DNA from: Rivularia sp. MS3
GTDB lineage: Bacteria; Cyanobacteriota; Cyanobacteriia; Cyanobacteriales; Nostocaceae
Assembly: GCA_019192545.1 (NCBI GenBank)
Contig: JAHCMI010000004.1
Span: forward strand, 1 to 64,000
Direction: 5' to 3'
DNA: 64,000 nt
Shown one piece after another: positions 1-10,084 of this stretch. The notes under the pieces were generated by a model, which saw nothing but the letters and a program-made list of their open reading frames with translations, was not told the DNA's origin and made no database searches. How positions within the stretch are numbered: the stretch's first letter is position 1; the number at the start of each line of letters is the position of its first letter. The position numbers and the translations under genes were made by a program.

Positions 1-798
1 CTTCGAGCTTTTGTGTAGTTTGGGTTAGATTATCAACTTTACCAGAAACCGAAGTTACTGCTTCTAATTTCTCGCTGAATTCTTTTAAGCTCTGCTGAGA
101 AATATTCTGATTTGCTTCTATTGCTTGAGCGAGATTTTCTCGGGTTTGATTATTGGCTTCGTCTAACTTGTTCAGATGAGCTTCGAGCTTTTGTGTAGTT
201 TGGGTTAGATTATCAACTTTACCAGAAACCGAAGTGAATGCTTCTAACTTGTCGTTTAATGCTTGCAACCTTTCCTGAAAAATATTTTTATTATCTTCTA
301 TTGCTTGATTTAGACTTTCCTTATTTTGAACGCTGGCTTTATCCAACTCATTAAGATGATTTTCAAGCTTTCCTGTAGCTTGGTTTAGATTATCAACCTT
401 ATCAGAAACTGAAGTTACTGCTTCTAACTTGTCGTTTAATGCTTGTAACTTTTCTTGGGAAAGACTTTTACTGCTTTCTAATGCCTGGGTAAGACTTTGT
501 TTGGTTTGAGCATTAGCTTTATCTAAATCACTCAGATGAACTACAACTTTTTCCGTAGTTTCAGTTATACTTTTGACTCGATCTTTTAAAAACTCAGAAG
601 ATTCAGTTTGAGTTTTGCTACTGTCAGCGACTGCTTGAGTCAACTGCTTGTTTAACTCGCTTGTATCTTCAATAAGCTTTAATAACTTTTCTTGTTCTAC
701 TTTACTAGCACTAATCGCACTTTTTATTTGAAAAACCAATATGGTAACTATTAGAGCAAAAAATACTGATATCGTGGAGAGAATTTGCAGTGTCATCC
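1..798 (-). CDS. Membrane-anchored coiled-coil repeat protein (3' end cut by window edge)
   Basis: This reverse-strand reading frame opens at an ATG whose complement is at 796-798 and stays open for 266 codons to base 1, so the C-terminus is missing. Residues about 5-25 form one hydrophobic segment, suggesting a single N-terminal membrane anchor. The rest is rich in Lys, Glu, Gln, Leu and Asn and looks like a long coiled coil. DNA and protein repeat with a period of 180 bp/60 residues: the stretch starting at base 1 recurs almost exactly at 181 and more loosely at 361 and about 541. Each unit carries phrases such as SVSGKVDNLTQ and LNKLDEANNQT. I do not recognise the family; a structural or tethering role is only a guess. 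The nearest gene downstream in its own direction lies outside the window. Confidence 0.7.
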
Positions 799-1061
799 CT
801 AGTTTTATCCTTAGCGTAAATATAGTTAATTATTCATCCTATATTTATTATTAATACAATATAGAATGATACATCATCATATATTAAGCAAAGCCATTTT
901 GTAGAGTAAAAACTTTACCATTCAAAATCATTTCCATATAACGTTAATTTCTTTTAAATTTAGACAAGAATAAATTTACCCTTTACTGAAATAGGGTAAG
1001 AGGCGCTTGCACCAAGCATCGCCAACTGTTTTAAAACTCTTTGCTTCTAACTCTACACCAT

Positions 1062-2543
1062 CTAAATATTTAACAACCGAGACAATGTTTGTGGCAGTGG
1101 CAGCACAATTATAATTAACAGCGCAATTGCTATCAGCCCTAAAACATCACGCTTATTGTCCAGTTCCGTTACATCGTTTAGAGCCGGTTCGTCAGCTAAG
1201 CGTACAAATAATATCAAGTAAAGTGCCCATAGTAAATACTGTTGTTGAACAAAGGAAAGCAGCAGCAACAATAAACGAGCAGTTTGTCCGATAATCATCG
1301 CCGTTTTTTGTCCAAACATAGCGTGAACAATGTGCCCGCCATCAAGTTGTCCCACCGGCATCAAATTTAATGCCGTGACAATTATTCCCAAGAAACCAGC
1401 TATTGCCACCGGATGTAAATCTATAGCCATGTTAGGGGTTAACTGAGCGCCCAAAGTTAATTTTGAAATCAATGAAATGAATATAGAATGCCTGGGATTT
1501 AAAGCATCAGTGTTTAATAGTTGTGTTTCTTCTGGCATCTGTACTACCTGCGAATTCGCTAAACCCCATATTAATAAAGGCAAACTTGCAATAAAACCAG
1601 CTAATGGTCCAGCAATACTAACATCAAACAAAGCTTTACGATTGGGTACGGGGCTACGCATTTGAATAAATGCGCCAAAGGTTCCCAAGAAAAGAGGCAT
1701 GGGAATAAAATAAGGCAGTGTAGTGCGAATTTTGTAAAATTTTGCTGCCAAATAATGACCCATTTCATGTATACCTAAAATGGTCATTAATGATAAAGCA
1801 TAAGGTAAGCCCTGCAATATTAAGCTTGGATTCGAGGATATTTCTTCTCTGGTATATTCAAAACCAGCAATATTAGTTCCTACTAAAGTAGTGGTTAATA
1901 AAGTAGCTCCAAGCAATAATAAGGCTAACCCCGGTTTAGTCAATTTTTCCGGTTCCCCAGCAGCAGCTTTAGCAGCTTGATGATTGGGAACTAGCAAAAA
2001 TATCGGCTTGCCGTTCAAACCTTCTTGAAAAATTAAAATGAAGCGATCGCCAAATTCTGCTTCGATGTTCTTTTTTATCTGCTGGTAGGCACTCAAAGCT
2101 GAAGTTCTTAATTGTCCCCGACAAATCACAGCTTGAGGACGGTATTCAATATTATGAATATAGTATACAGACCAAGGGAAACAAGAGCGGAGTTGACTTT
2201 CCTCTCCTGGCTCAATAGGACGCAATCGTACTGGTTCTACAGTAGTCTGTAGAGTCTCCTGCTGTACATTGCCTGCTTCAGATGGTTTTTTCCGTTGCTT
2301 AACCGAAATGCGACCCCACTCAAATAGTACGTTGTACAATACAGAACAAATTACCAATGACCCAAAAAATAACCCTAATGGTATTTGAGTTCCATACCTG
2401 ATTGCCCAAGTAATCCATATTATCGGTGGTGCCATCAATACTAACCACAACAGCAAAGGAGGAGTTTTTGTAAGTTTGGTAACCTCCTTTCTGAGGATAT
2501 AGTAAATTAATATTCCTAAAATAATTAGAAGCCAAAATATCAT
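1062..2543 (-). CDS. Site-2 protease family (M50) membrane metalloprotease, EGY-like
   Basis: A multi-pass membrane zinc protease expected to cut substrates within the membrane. The zinc-binding HEMGH motif lies at about residues 259-263 and the third ligand motif, NLMPVGQLDGGH, has its Asp at about 401. Both sit in hydrophobic segments, as in site-2 proteases, and several other transmembrane helices flank them. A soluble region of roughly 170 residues precedes the catalytic core, as in the EGY-type proteases of cyanobacteria and chloroplasts. The frame can extend 19 codons upstream to a TTG at 2600, but the ATG at 2543 starts directly at a hydrophobic segment (MIFWLL) and is preferred; neither has a clear ribosome binding site. 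It appears monocistronic. The family is clear; the substrate is unknown. Confidence 0.85.
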   Translation of the reverse strand: MIFWLLIILGILIYYILRKEVTKLTKTPPLLLWLVLMAPPIIWITWAIRYGTQIPLGLFFGSLVICSVLYNVLFEWGRISVKQRKKPSEAGNVQQETLQTTVEPVRLRPIEPGEESQLRSCFPWSVYYIHNIEYRPQAVICRGQLRTSALSAYQQIKKNIEAEFGDRFILIFQEGLNGKPIFLLVPNHQAAKAAAGEPEKLTKPGLALLLLGATLLTTTLVGTNIAGFEYTREEISSNPSLILQGLPYALSLMTILGIHEMGHYLAAKFYKIRTTLPYFIPMPLFLGTFGAFIQMRSPVPNRKALFDVSIAGPLAGFIASLPLLIWGLANSQVVQMPEETQLLNTDALNPRHSIFISLISKLTLGAQLTPNMAIDLHPVAIAGFLGIIVTALNLMPVGQLDGGHIVHAMFGQKTAMIIGQTARLLLLLLSFVQQQYLLWALYLILFVRLADEPALNDVTELDNKRDVLGLIAIALLIIIVLPLPQTLSRLLNI

Positions 2544-2694
2544 TTTATTTTCATTTATTCTTTTGGTAATGTACTGCCGTAATGTTGTTACTGCATACAA
2601 GCGTCAAAAAAGATGGATTATCAATCCAATTTTTGCGGGAACTGTTGTCAATCATTGCTTATCTTATTCAGCAAAACTTTCCTTAAATTTTAGA

Positions 2695-2830
2695 CTTTAG
2701 ATTTTGAGGACACTGCGTTGCGGTGAAGCACTGGCGGTGGTGAGCCAGCCTCGTGGGAAAGTTCCCGCAGTACGAGAGAAGTGGCGCTCCTTTGTGGCAA
2801 GTGCCGCCGACTTGAAGCAAATGTCCGGGA
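2695..2830. repeat. GC-rich interspersed repeat in the intergenic gap 2544-3130
   Basis: Within an otherwise AT-rich gap, bases about 2705-2820 are much more GC-rich and contain small inverted motifs (GGGAAAGTTCCC, GTGGCGCTCC, GTGCCGCCGAC). This composition and the short palindromes are typical of the small non-coding repeats found between cyanobacterial genes. I see no ORF here. The rest of the gap holds no feature I can support. Confidence 0.4.
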
Positions 2831-3130
2831 TTTTAAATTAAACTTTGAACGAAAGAACAAAATTTTAATCCTTGCACGGTAAAATCTTATATTAGTTTTG
2901 TTCGCCGTAATACACGAGCGAATAAATAGACTTGATTCGGTTTGCGGCTTATCAATAATACTTGCATCCTAAATCCCGTACATCAATTTTCACCTTAACG
3001 TGCAGTTCATCATAAAAGCTTCTGCTTTTGAAAAAAGGAGGCAAAATAAAAATTCCTCCATCTAAAAATCGAACTAACTATCTTGTCAACACAAAGCTAC
3101 AATTCTTCTCCCTAACACCATTTTTTTCTT

Positions 3131-3820
3131 ATGCGCTCCTCATTCCAAGAGCAAAGTAATTACGCACGCAAGCTACCAAAAGCAATTCTTAACTCTATTT
3201 TTGCATTTCCTCCCAATCGAGATACTTTGGGAGGAACAGCTTACTTTATTGTAAGAAACGAAGGCAATATTCTCATTGACTGTCCGGCTTGGGACGAAAA
3301 TTATCGAGATTTCTTAGAAAATAATGGCGGTGTACGTTGGTTATTTATTACTCATCGCGGTGCCATTGGTAAAAGTGTAGAAATCCAGAAAGCTTTTGAC
3401 TGTGAAATTCTAATTCAAGAACAAGAGGCTTATTTATTACCCGACTCAAAGGTTACTGCAATCAATAGCAAATTTACTATTGATTCGGTATTGCAAATAA
3501 TCTGGACACCTGGTCATTCTCCGGGTTCATCTTGTTTGTACTATAATTCGCAGGGGGGAATATTGTTTTCAGGAAGACATTTACTCCCCAACCGCCAAGC
3601 TGAACCAGTACCTTTAAGAACATCTAAAACCTTTCACTGGCACCGGCAAATCAAAAGTATCAAGTTATTATTAGAGACTTTCACACCTCAAACACTTAAG
3701 TACATTTGCCCCGGTGCAAATACAGGTTTTCTCAGAGGAGAACGATTGATAAATAACGCTTACACTAGTTTAGCTAATTTAGATTTAGCAGAGCTACAGA
3801 AGGCAAAACCTCTTCTTTGA
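3131..3820 (+). CDS. MBL-fold metallo-hydrolase-like protein with degenerate metal site
   Basis: A 229-residue protein of metallo-beta-lactamase-like fold. The N-terminal half has the usual pattern of beta strands leading to NILIDCPAW, and the later motif TPGHSPGSSCL (His129) matches the conserved TPGHTPGS loop of the superfamily. The signature HxHxDH, expected after strand LFIT, is replaced by THRGAIGKS around residue 75, so only one of the normal zinc ligands there remains. Either the protein binds metal differently or it is not a hydrolase. It starts at an ATG without an obvious ribosome binding site and is convergent with ctpA downstream. Fold assignment is firm, activity is unknown. Confidence 0.7.
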   Translation: MRSSFQEQSNYARKLPKAILNSIFAFPPNRDTLGGTAYFIVRNEGNILIDCPAWDENYRDFLENNGGVRWLFITHRGAIGKSVEIQKAFDCEILIQEQEAYLLPDSKVTAINSKFTIDSVLQIIWTPGHSPGSSCLYYNSQGGILFSGRHLLPNRQAEPVPLRTSKTFHWHRQIKSIKLLLETFTPQTLKYICPGANTGFLRGERLINNAYTSLANLDLAELQKAKPLL

Positions 3821-3875
3821 AAATTAGGGATTAGGAGACAAGGAGAACAATAAATAAACTATAAACTCCTAACTC

Positions 3876-5099
3876 CTAACTGTTCGCTGTTGAATCTAAC
3901 AGTTCGACAGCTGCTTGATATTGAACATCATCAGAAGTCGCTACCCGATCGATTGTTATTGGTTCGGAGGAAATTACTCGATCTGGGGTAATGCCTAATT
4001 TATTAATGTCTCGATGATTTGGGGTTTCATATTTAGCGATTGTTACCGCTAAACCGGAACCGTCTAATAATTCAAATAATGATTGTATCAAGCCTTTTCC
4101 AAAAGTTTTTTCTCCTACGAGAGTGGCACGTTTATTATCTTGTAGGGCACCTGCCAAAATTTCGCTGGCGCTGGCTGTTCCTTGGTTTACCAATACAACT
4201 AATGGGTCTTTTGTTAATGCCGGACCGAAAGATTCAAAATTACCTTGAACACCTTGCCGATTAACCGTATAAACTACAATACCTGAATCTAACCACAAAC
4301 GAGCAACTTCAATTCCAGCTTGTAACAAACCACCAGGATTGTTTCGTAAATCTAAAATGTAGCTATCAGCCCCTTTTTCTTCTAATTCGCTAATTGCATT
4401 CGCTAATTCTATTGGGGCATTAGCGTTAAATTGAGTTAAACGGATATAGCCAATATTATTTTTTTTACTTTTTTGCAGTTTCGCAATTACCGGATTTAAG
4501 GTAATACGATCGCGGATGATGGAAATTTCTTTGGGAGAGGAAGAATCCCTCTCTATAACTAAGTTTACAGCAGTTCCAATTCTGCCGCGCATCAAAGATG
4601 CTGCTTCATCAAGAGTGAGATTATCCGTACTGTTACCTTCAATTTTGACAATGCGATCGCGGGGTAAAATACCTGCTTTTTCTGCTGGGGAACCAGCAAT
4701 AGGCGTTACTACTTCTAATTTACCCGTTTCCGAATTTAAAGCAATTTGCAATCCAACCCCTGTTAATTCTCCAGAAGTATTTACTTGTAAACTGCGATAC
4801 TGTCGCGGATCTAAAAACCTTGTAAAAGGGTCATCTAAGGTTTTGAGCATATTTTGAATTGCTTCATAAGCAGTTTTGCTGTCTTTAAGCCTTGTTTTCA
4901 AAGCTTCTTGCCGCACTTGCGCCCAATTTTGATGGTTAAAAGTGTCATCTAAATAAGTGCGATTCACTATTCGCCAAGCTTGGGATACCAATTTCTGCTC
5001 ATCTGTCAAAGCGGCTGCGGGAAAGCAAAAGCTACCAAATGCCAGCCAAAACGCCATAACTAAGGATAAGATACTGCGAAAAACCTTTGAATTATCCAT
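3876..5099 (-). CDS. ctpA: Carboxyl-terminal processing protease CtpA (S41 family)
   Basis: A serine protease of the thylakoid lumen or periplasm, which in cyanobacteria removes the C-terminal extension of the D1 precursor of photosystem II. Order of parts: signal peptide (about 1-30, ending near PAAAL), a helical region, a PDZ domain (about 105-185, with GVGLQIA and AGILPRDRIVKIEG), then the S41 catalytic core. The likely nucleophile is Ser310 in GTASASE and the base Lys335 in TFGKG, 25 residues apart. The frame could begin 19 codons earlier (5156), but the ATG at 5099 places the signal peptide at the N-terminus and is chosen. It lies divergent from petB, so two photosynthesis genes share the 400-bp region between. 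Paralogues CtpB/CtpC exist in cyanobacteria, so the letter is less sure than the family. Confidence 0.85.
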   Translation of the reverse strand: MDNSKVFRSILSLVMAFWLAFGSFCFPAAALTDEQKLVSQAWRIVNRTYLDDTFNHQNWAQVRQEALKTRLKDSKTAYEAIQNMLKTLDDPFTRFLDPRQYRSLQVNTSGELTGVGLQIALNSETGKLEVVTPIAGSPAEKAGILPRDRIVKIEGNSTDNLTLDEAASLMRGRIGTAVNLVIERDSSSPKEISIIRDRITLNPVIAKLQKSKKNNIGYIRLTQFNANAPIELANAISELEEKGADSYILDLRNNPGGLLQAGIEVARLWLDSGIVVYTVNRQGVQGNFESFGPALTKDPLVVLVNQGTASASEILAGALQDNKRATLVGEKTFGKGLIQSLFELLDGSGLAVTIAKYETPNHRDINKLGITPDRVISSEPITIDRVATSDDVQYQAAVELLDSTANS

Positions 5100-5499
5100 A
5101 TACTCGATTTTTACTTTTACTTTAACCAAATTTACATATCTCAAAGCAGCTTTCACGATCTTCGATAAGATGAAATCTATCTCTCGATTATGTTACTTTT
5201 TTTATAGAAGTGTTTTTTCCATGACTGATTTAGGACAGAAGACTTCTAAAAATTGGGTAAATAGCGCCCGCTAAACGCTATGATCTACTTTGTATCCATC
5301 TATTTTTTAGTGGGTCGGGTGCAAATAGAACGCAATACATTCCCTCCTGAGAAACTGTTAATTTTTTTAAATTATCATGACTCTGATAGTTTAAAGGTAA
5401 ATTGACTTTCTTGGTGTCCGTTCAAAATCTCGGTTGGCTGATGAAGCCGATCCAAGAGATAATTATCAACCGCAATCTATATCTAGGAATCTGGGTTGT
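5100..5499. promoter_or_regulatory. Divergent intergenic region between ctpA and petB
   Basis: This gap should carry the promoters of both ctpA (leftward) and petB (rightward). It is AT-rich with poly-T tracts near 5205 and 5365. An in-frame extension of petB to a TTG at 5434 exists but its 22 residues do not resemble cytochrome b6, so it is treated as leader. I cannot place individual promoter elements with confidence. Confidence 0.4.
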
Positions 5500-6147
5500 A
5501 TGACCAACGTAATTGACTGGTTTGATGAGCGCTTAGAAGTCCAAGCGCTAGCTGATGACGTTACAAGCAAGTATGTTCCCCCCCATGTAAATATTTTCTA
5601 CTGCTTGGGTGGAATAACTCTTACTTGCTTTTTAATCCAGTTTGCAACTGGATTTGCAATGACTTTTTACTACAAGCCAACAGTTGCTGAAGCTTATTCT
5701 TCTGTTGAGTACATCATGAACGAAGTAAGCTTTGGTTGGCTGATTCGCTCCGTTCATCGCTGGTCTGCCAGCATGATGGTGTTGATGATGATTTTGCACA
5801 CCTTCCGAGTTTATTTAACCGGTGGTTTCAAGAAGCCCCGCGAATTAACTTGGGTAACTGGTGTAGTTTTGGCTGTAATCACCGTTTCCTTCGGCGTTAC
5901 TGGCTACTCTTTGCCTTGGGATCAGATTGGTTATTGGGCTGTAAAAATCGTAAGTGGCGTTCCAGAAGCAATTCCTGTAGTGGGAGTTTTGATTTCTGAC
6001 TTGCTGCGTGGCGGTTCTAGCGTTGGACAAGCTACTTTGACTCGCTACTACAGCGCCCATACATTTGTTCTGCCTTGGTTAATCGCAGTATTTATGCTGG
6101 CGCATTTCTTGATGATTCGCAAACAGGGAATTAGCGGTCCGCTATAA
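5500..6147 (+). CDS. petB: Cytochrome b6 of the cytochrome b6f complex
   Basis: A 215-residue thylakoid membrane subunit that carries electrons from plastoquinol across the membrane. From the ATG at 5500 the protein starts [13 protein letters not shown], matching the conserved N-terminus. All expected cofactor residues are present at their family positions: Cys35 for covalent haem c, and His86/His100 with His187/His202 for the two b haems. Four transmembrane helices are visible. The length is exactly the usual 215. petD follows 256 bp downstream in the same direction, the common petB-petD arrangement, so they are probably co-transcribed. No anomalies. Confidence 0.97.
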   Translation: MTNVIDWFDERLEVQALADDVTSKYVPPHVNIFYCLGGITLTCFLIQFATGFAMTFYYKPTVAEAYSSVEYIMNEVSFGWLIRSVHRWSASMMVLMMILHTFRVYLTGGFKKPRELTWVTGVVLAVITVSFGVTGYSLPWDQIGYWAVKIVSGVPEAIPVVGVLISDLLRGGSSVGQATLTRYYSAHTFVLPWLIAVFMLAHFLMIRKQGISGPL

Positions 6148-6403
6148 ATTCGAGCGAAATATTTTGATTTAACCTCGATCCAAGCAGAATTTTAGGAGAA
6201 CTAAAACAGTGCCCGAATAATACATCTCTAAAACCACAAGTAATGAATTATTTGTTTTAAAATTGGTCTAATAACAGACCGGTCGGGCCGCAAATACTTC
6301 TACTTTCAGTTTTAGAGGCAAAATATTCCTTTATCACTGCATGGCGAGCTGACAGTCATCGAGATTCACAATACTCAACTTCAATAGAAGAGTACCTAAA
6401 AAA

Positions 6404-6886
6404 ATGGCAACAGTAAAGAAACCGGATCTAAGCGATCCACAATTGAGAGCCAAATTAGCAAAAGGCATGGGTCACAATTACTATGGTGAACCAGCTTGGC
6501 CTAATGATTTGCTCTACGTTTTCCCAGTTGTAATTATGGGTTCCTTCGCTTGTATCGTGGCTCTAGCAGTGCTAGATCCTGCGATGACAGGAGAACCTGC
6601 AAATCCTTTTGCAACACCTTTAGAAATTTTACCTGAGTGGTATTTGTACCCTGTTTTCCAAATTTTGCGTTCGCTTCCTAACAAGCTTTTGGGAGTGTTG
6701 GCAATGGCTGCGGTACCTTTAGGACTAATTCTCGTTCCTTTCATTGAGAACGTGAACAAGTTCCAAAATCCTTTCCGCCGTCCAGTAGCTACAGCTGTAT
6801 TCCTATTTGGAACTTTGGTTACTATCTATTTAGGTATTGGCGCAACTTTCCCATTAGACAAGTCTCTTACTTTAGGGCTTTTCTAA
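6404..6886 (+). CDS. petD: Cytochrome b6f complex subunit IV
   Basis: A 160-residue thylakoid membrane protein equal to the C-terminal half of cytochrome b, forming part of the quinol oxidation site together with PetB. The PEWY motif ([11 protein letters not shown]) near residue 78, essential at the Qo site, is intact. Three transmembrane helices are visible and length is standard for the family. It starts at an ATG that follows the petB stop by 256 bp and ends just before a long inverted repeat that could terminate the operon. Confidence 0.97.
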   Translation: MATVKKPDLSDPQLRAKLAKGMGHNYYGEPAWPNDLLYVFPVVIMGSFACIVALAVLDPAMTGEPANPFATPLEILPEWYLYPVFQILRSLPNKLLGVLAMAAVPLGLILVPFIENVNKFQNPFRRPVATAVFLFGTLVTIYLGIGATFPLDKSLTLGLF

Positions 6887-6924
6887 CAAAGGTTTGTAGC
6901 TTTTTAAAAGCATAGGTAGGCTTG

Positions 6925-6989
6925 AGCGCCTGTGGAGTTTCTCTTAAAAGTGCTTGTATAGGTACTTTTGAGAAATTCTAACAGGCGCT
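6925..6989 (+). terminator. Inverted repeat downstream of petD
   Basis: AGCGCCTGT at 6925-6933 pairs perfectly with ACAGGCGCT at 6981-6989. Inside, CTTAAAAGT and ACTTTTGAG extend the pairing, giving a long interrupted hairpin about 40 bp past the petD stop. There is no strong T run, so it may stabilise the 3' end of the petBD message rather than be a classical terminator. Confidence 0.5.
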
Positions 6990-7510
6990 TAGTTTATGAA
7001 ACTTATGCTTTATAAATTTTATTTTTTTGACTTCAATTGCGGCGCAGGTTGAGAGTAAACCATCGCAATCCACAGTAAAAAACTTAAACTAAGTATAAAT
7101 ACTTGAGTAAAGTATAATAATTTTTAAAAAATTTTAAAAGATAATATTGAAAGCACTACAGAATAAACTATAATCAGAAACACCTTAAAGCTCTTTTTGC
7201 TTTTCCTGCTTTGACAATCCCAGAAGCCTCTATCAGCAAAAATATCAACAGAACGTAATTGGAGATCGAGACTATTGTATGAGAGTCGAAATATCCATGT
7301 AAGGATATATAGTAAGGTGGTAAAATAGTTAACACATGGAGTCCTCGTAAATTTGAATAAGTATTTAAGTCCATGAGCCAAAACCTAGTGAATTTAGATT
7401 ATGTATGGGACTTTCTAAATAAGAAGAGCCAATCAGATTTCAAAATCTGGGTTTTATAAACTATAAAAGATGTAAGTAAAACTAATTCACTAATATAGAA
7501 GTCAAGGTCA
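6990..7510. other. Intergenic stretch, nothing recognised
   Basis: AT-rich DNA between petD and the next gene. Two overlapping reverse-strand ORFs (within 7124-7381) show no family motif and shadow each other; I do not call them. The rest holds only the presumed promoter of the gene at 7511. Confidence 0.4.
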
Positions 7511-7951
7511 ATGCTAGCAATTGTGGAGCAAGACCATCTGACGGTTAAGAGCGAACTCAAGCTTCTAAACCTAGTACAACAATGGTTTGAACAATTCTGT
7601 CTGCGTAATTTGTCTGGGCTTAGTTGGCTCGAAAGTCAACAGTATCGACTTAATTTAGCATTAGCCGAAGGCTTTACCAATGCCGTTCGTCACGCGCATC
7701 AAGCTTTACCACCAGAAACAAACATTGATATTGATGTATTGCTGTGGAATGACAAACTAGAAATTAGAATCTGGGATTACGGTAAGCCATTTAATCCAGA
7801 TGCAATAGCCGAACCAGAACCCGGTACTTTACAAGTAGGGGGGTATGGGTGGTTTCTATTAAGAAGATTAGCTGATAAAGTTGTTTACGAACGCGATACG
7901 GATGGCAGAAACTGTTTGCTCATCGTCAAATATGGTACGCAAGAAAATTAA
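7511..7951 (+). CDS. Anti-sigma-factor-type serine/threonine kinase (HATPase_c, RsbW-like)
   Basis: A 146-residue single-domain GHKL ATPase. The N box (ALAEGFTNAVRHAH, Glu53/Asn57/His61), G1 box (WDYGKPF, Asp89) and G2 box (GGYGWFLLRRLAD, about 110-122) are all intact, so ATP binding is expected. Proteins of this form bind a sigma factor or phosphorylate an anti-sigma antagonist. Size and single-domain structure match stand-alone RsbW-like proteins rather than histidine kinases. It starts at an ATG with AAGG close upstream. No partner STAS protein or PP2C phosphatase is adjacent, so the regulated target cannot be named. Confidence 0.8.
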   Translation: MLAIVEQDHLTVKSELKLLNLVQQWFEQFCLRNLSGLSWLESQQYRLNLALAEGFTNAVRHAHQALPPETNIDIDVLLWNDKLEIRIWDYGKPFNPDAIAEPEPGTLQVGGYGWFLLRRLADKVVYERDTDGRNCLLIVKYGTQEN

Positions 7952-8725
7952 TTAACACCGGAGATGATTGTTAAATCTGTAGGTTAGTTGACCGGAAATC
8001 ATAGGGCGCAAGCCCCTAAATTCTATTTATGAGGATAAATCCGTAGACCAATTCATTGTGCATCCAAATTCTTCTATCAATTTATTAGGGCTAATCCCAT
8101 TAACCAAGGCGGCACAAATAAATTTCAACACTTAAAATCATGTATTTATTTTTACGAAACCTTGGGAAATGCGGTTTTACTATTTGATTACTCATACGAA
8201 AAAGGTAAGGCAAGGCGCAGCGCTAAGGTTCCAGTAGATCGGAGTGGGGGATACCTTTCATTTTTGATGCCGACTTGCTTTCTTCTACTTAGTTAATTGA
8301 TACATAGTTAGATTATACAAGGGAAAAGTGGAAATGATAGTAGTGCCGGTTGAGACAATCCACATTTAATATTTAAACTAAATCAGCCAAATTCTGAATA
8401 ATCTTACTTAAATACAATAAAATTTTATTATCGTTAATTATTCAAAATTTATACAGGCTCCATATCCATTAGAAAAATCTTATATAAAATTTTAAAAAAG
8501 TTTTGTACTTTAATTTCAAGAAAATTTAAATAAATTTTATAAATATTTCAAGCTGAGAAAAATTGTATAATTTTTTTCTCCAATACCCGTATACACAGCA
8601 TTAAAGTTACAGCTAGATATTTGTTAAAATTTGGCAGCGAGAGCCAAAATAATATGAAGGTGTCTTGTTTTCTCATTTTTAACTAATTAAATATATTTAT
8701 ACAGATTATTTTAGGGAATATAAAA
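7952..8725. other. Long intergenic region without recognised genes
   Basis: 774 bp. The first half has mixed composition; about 8380-8725 is very AT-rich with long A and T runs. I find no ORF with family motifs, no tRNA and no clear terminator. It presumably contains the promoter of the glycosyltransferase at 8726. Confidence 0.4.
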
Positions 8726-9913
8726 ATGTTTATTACAAAAGCAAATAAAAAGGATTATGTTAATTTTATTCAAAGTAAAAACAGTCCAAAGCTCAATCAT
8801 ATTTTCGTTTTTTTAGAAGTTTTTTCTCGTGAAGGAGGTATTCAATCCTATGTAAAAGATTTATTTCAAGCTTATAACACATTATCAGAACCGCTTTATG
8901 GAGAAGTATTTTTACTAAGAGATGAAAAAGGTTGTGTTAATCCTTTTGAATCGGATCGATTGCAATTTCACTATTTTAAAGCTAAATCTTTTCAGGTAGG
9001 ACGAACAAAGATGACTTTGGCGTTGCTAAAGTGTTTAATTCAACAACGTCCCGACCGTGTATACTGCGGTCACGTTTACCTAGCTCCTTTAATTGGTACC
9101 TTATGTCAACCTTTAGGAATTCCTTATACCGTAATTACTCATGGAAAAGAGGTTTGGCAGCCACTACCTAAACTAACCCAAACTAATCTCCAAAAAGCTT
9201 CACAAATTTGGACGGTTAGTCGCTATACACGTGAAATTGCCAGTAGTGCTAATAATTTAAATACTAATAAAATCAAAATTTTGCCTTGTGCCGTTAATGG
9301 CGATCGCTTTACTCCAGGAGCAAAACCAGAAAATTTATTAGAACAATATGGTTTGAAGAAAGCAAAAGTTCTGATGAGCGTAACGCGATTGTGGTCTGGC
9401 GATATTTATAAAGGAGTAGATGTTACTATTCGAGCATTATCGCAAATTGCCGAAGTATTTCCTGAAGTTAAATATTTAGTAATTGGACGTGGTGATGACA
9501 AACCCCGCTTAATGCAGTTGGCAAAAGATTTAGGAGTAGAAAATCAAGTAGTCTTTGCTGGATTTGTTCCTACAGAAGAATTAGTGGAACATTATCGTCT
9601 CGCTGATGCTTATATTATGCCGTCTCAAGAAGGTTTTGGTATTGTTTATTTAGAAGCAATGGCCTGTGGCGTACCTGTATTATCAGGTGATGCCGATGGT
9701 TCTGCCGACCCGTTACAAGATGGTAAATTGGGTTGGCGAGTACCGCATCGCGATTCCGATGCTGTTGCAGCAGCTTGTATCGAAATTCTCAAAGGAGACG
9801 ATCGACGCTGTGATGGAGAATGGTTGAGAAAACAGGCAATCTCAGAATTCGGTATAGAAGCGTTTCAAAAAAGATTGCAGCAACAGTTTTTATCTTCAGT
9901 TAAAAAAAGTTAG
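8726..9913 (+). CDS. Glycosyltransferase family 4 protein
   Basis: A 395-residue GT-B-fold sugar transferase, expected to move a sugar from a nucleotide-sugar donor to a lipid, polysaccharide or other acceptor. The N-terminal acceptor domain has the REGGIQSYVKDLF glycine-rich motif. The C-terminal donor domain has VTRLW, GRGDDKPRL and the EX7E motif in PSQEGFGIVYLEAMACGVPV (about residues 299-318). The length is normal for GT4. It starts at an ATG preceded by AGGGAATATAAAA. It stands alone, so its polysaccharide pathway is not shown by context. Confidence 0.88.
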   Translation: MFITKANKKDYVNFIQSKNSPKLNHIFVFLEVFSREGGIQSYVKDLFQAYNTLSEPLYGEVFLLRDEKGCVNPFESDRLQFHYFKAKSFQVGRTKMTLALLKCLIQQRPDRVYCGHVYLAPLIGTLCQPLGIPYTVITHGKEVWQPLPKLTQTNLQKASQIWTVSRYTREIASSANNLNTNKIKILPCAVNGDRFTPGAKPENLLEQYGLKKAKVLMSVTRLWSGDIYKGVDVTIRALSQIAEVFPEVKYLVIGRGDDKPRLMQLAKDLGVENQVVFAGFVPTEELVEHYRLADAYIMPSQEGFGIVYLEAMACGVPVLSGDADGSADPLQDGKLGWRVPHRDSDAVAAACIEILKGDDRRCDGEWLRKQAISEFGIEAFQKRLQQQFLSSVKKS

Positions 9914-10084
9914 GAACCAGAAATTAGGGACTCGGAGTTCGGAGTTTGTTTCTTCTTGTCTCCGATCTTAAGATTCCCTATCGAGCTTATTAGTTTGTAT
10001 AATTTTTTAATATTTTATTTCAAGGACTTAGCTTGACTGTAAGATAAACTCGCTATCCTAGAAGGAGACTTGGATTATTAAAAA

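Noticed and set aside
1-540. 180-bp direct repeats as a possible non-coding satellite
   Set aside because: They stay in one open frame and encode regular coiled-coil units.
5434-5499. 22-residue N-terminal extension of petB
   Set aside because: Starts with TTG and is unlike cytochrome b6; the ATG at 5500 gives the conserved N-terminus and places all haem ligands correctly.
7124-7381. Two reverse ORFs after petD
   Set aside because: No family motif, overlapping each other, and AT-rich DNA allows chance frames.
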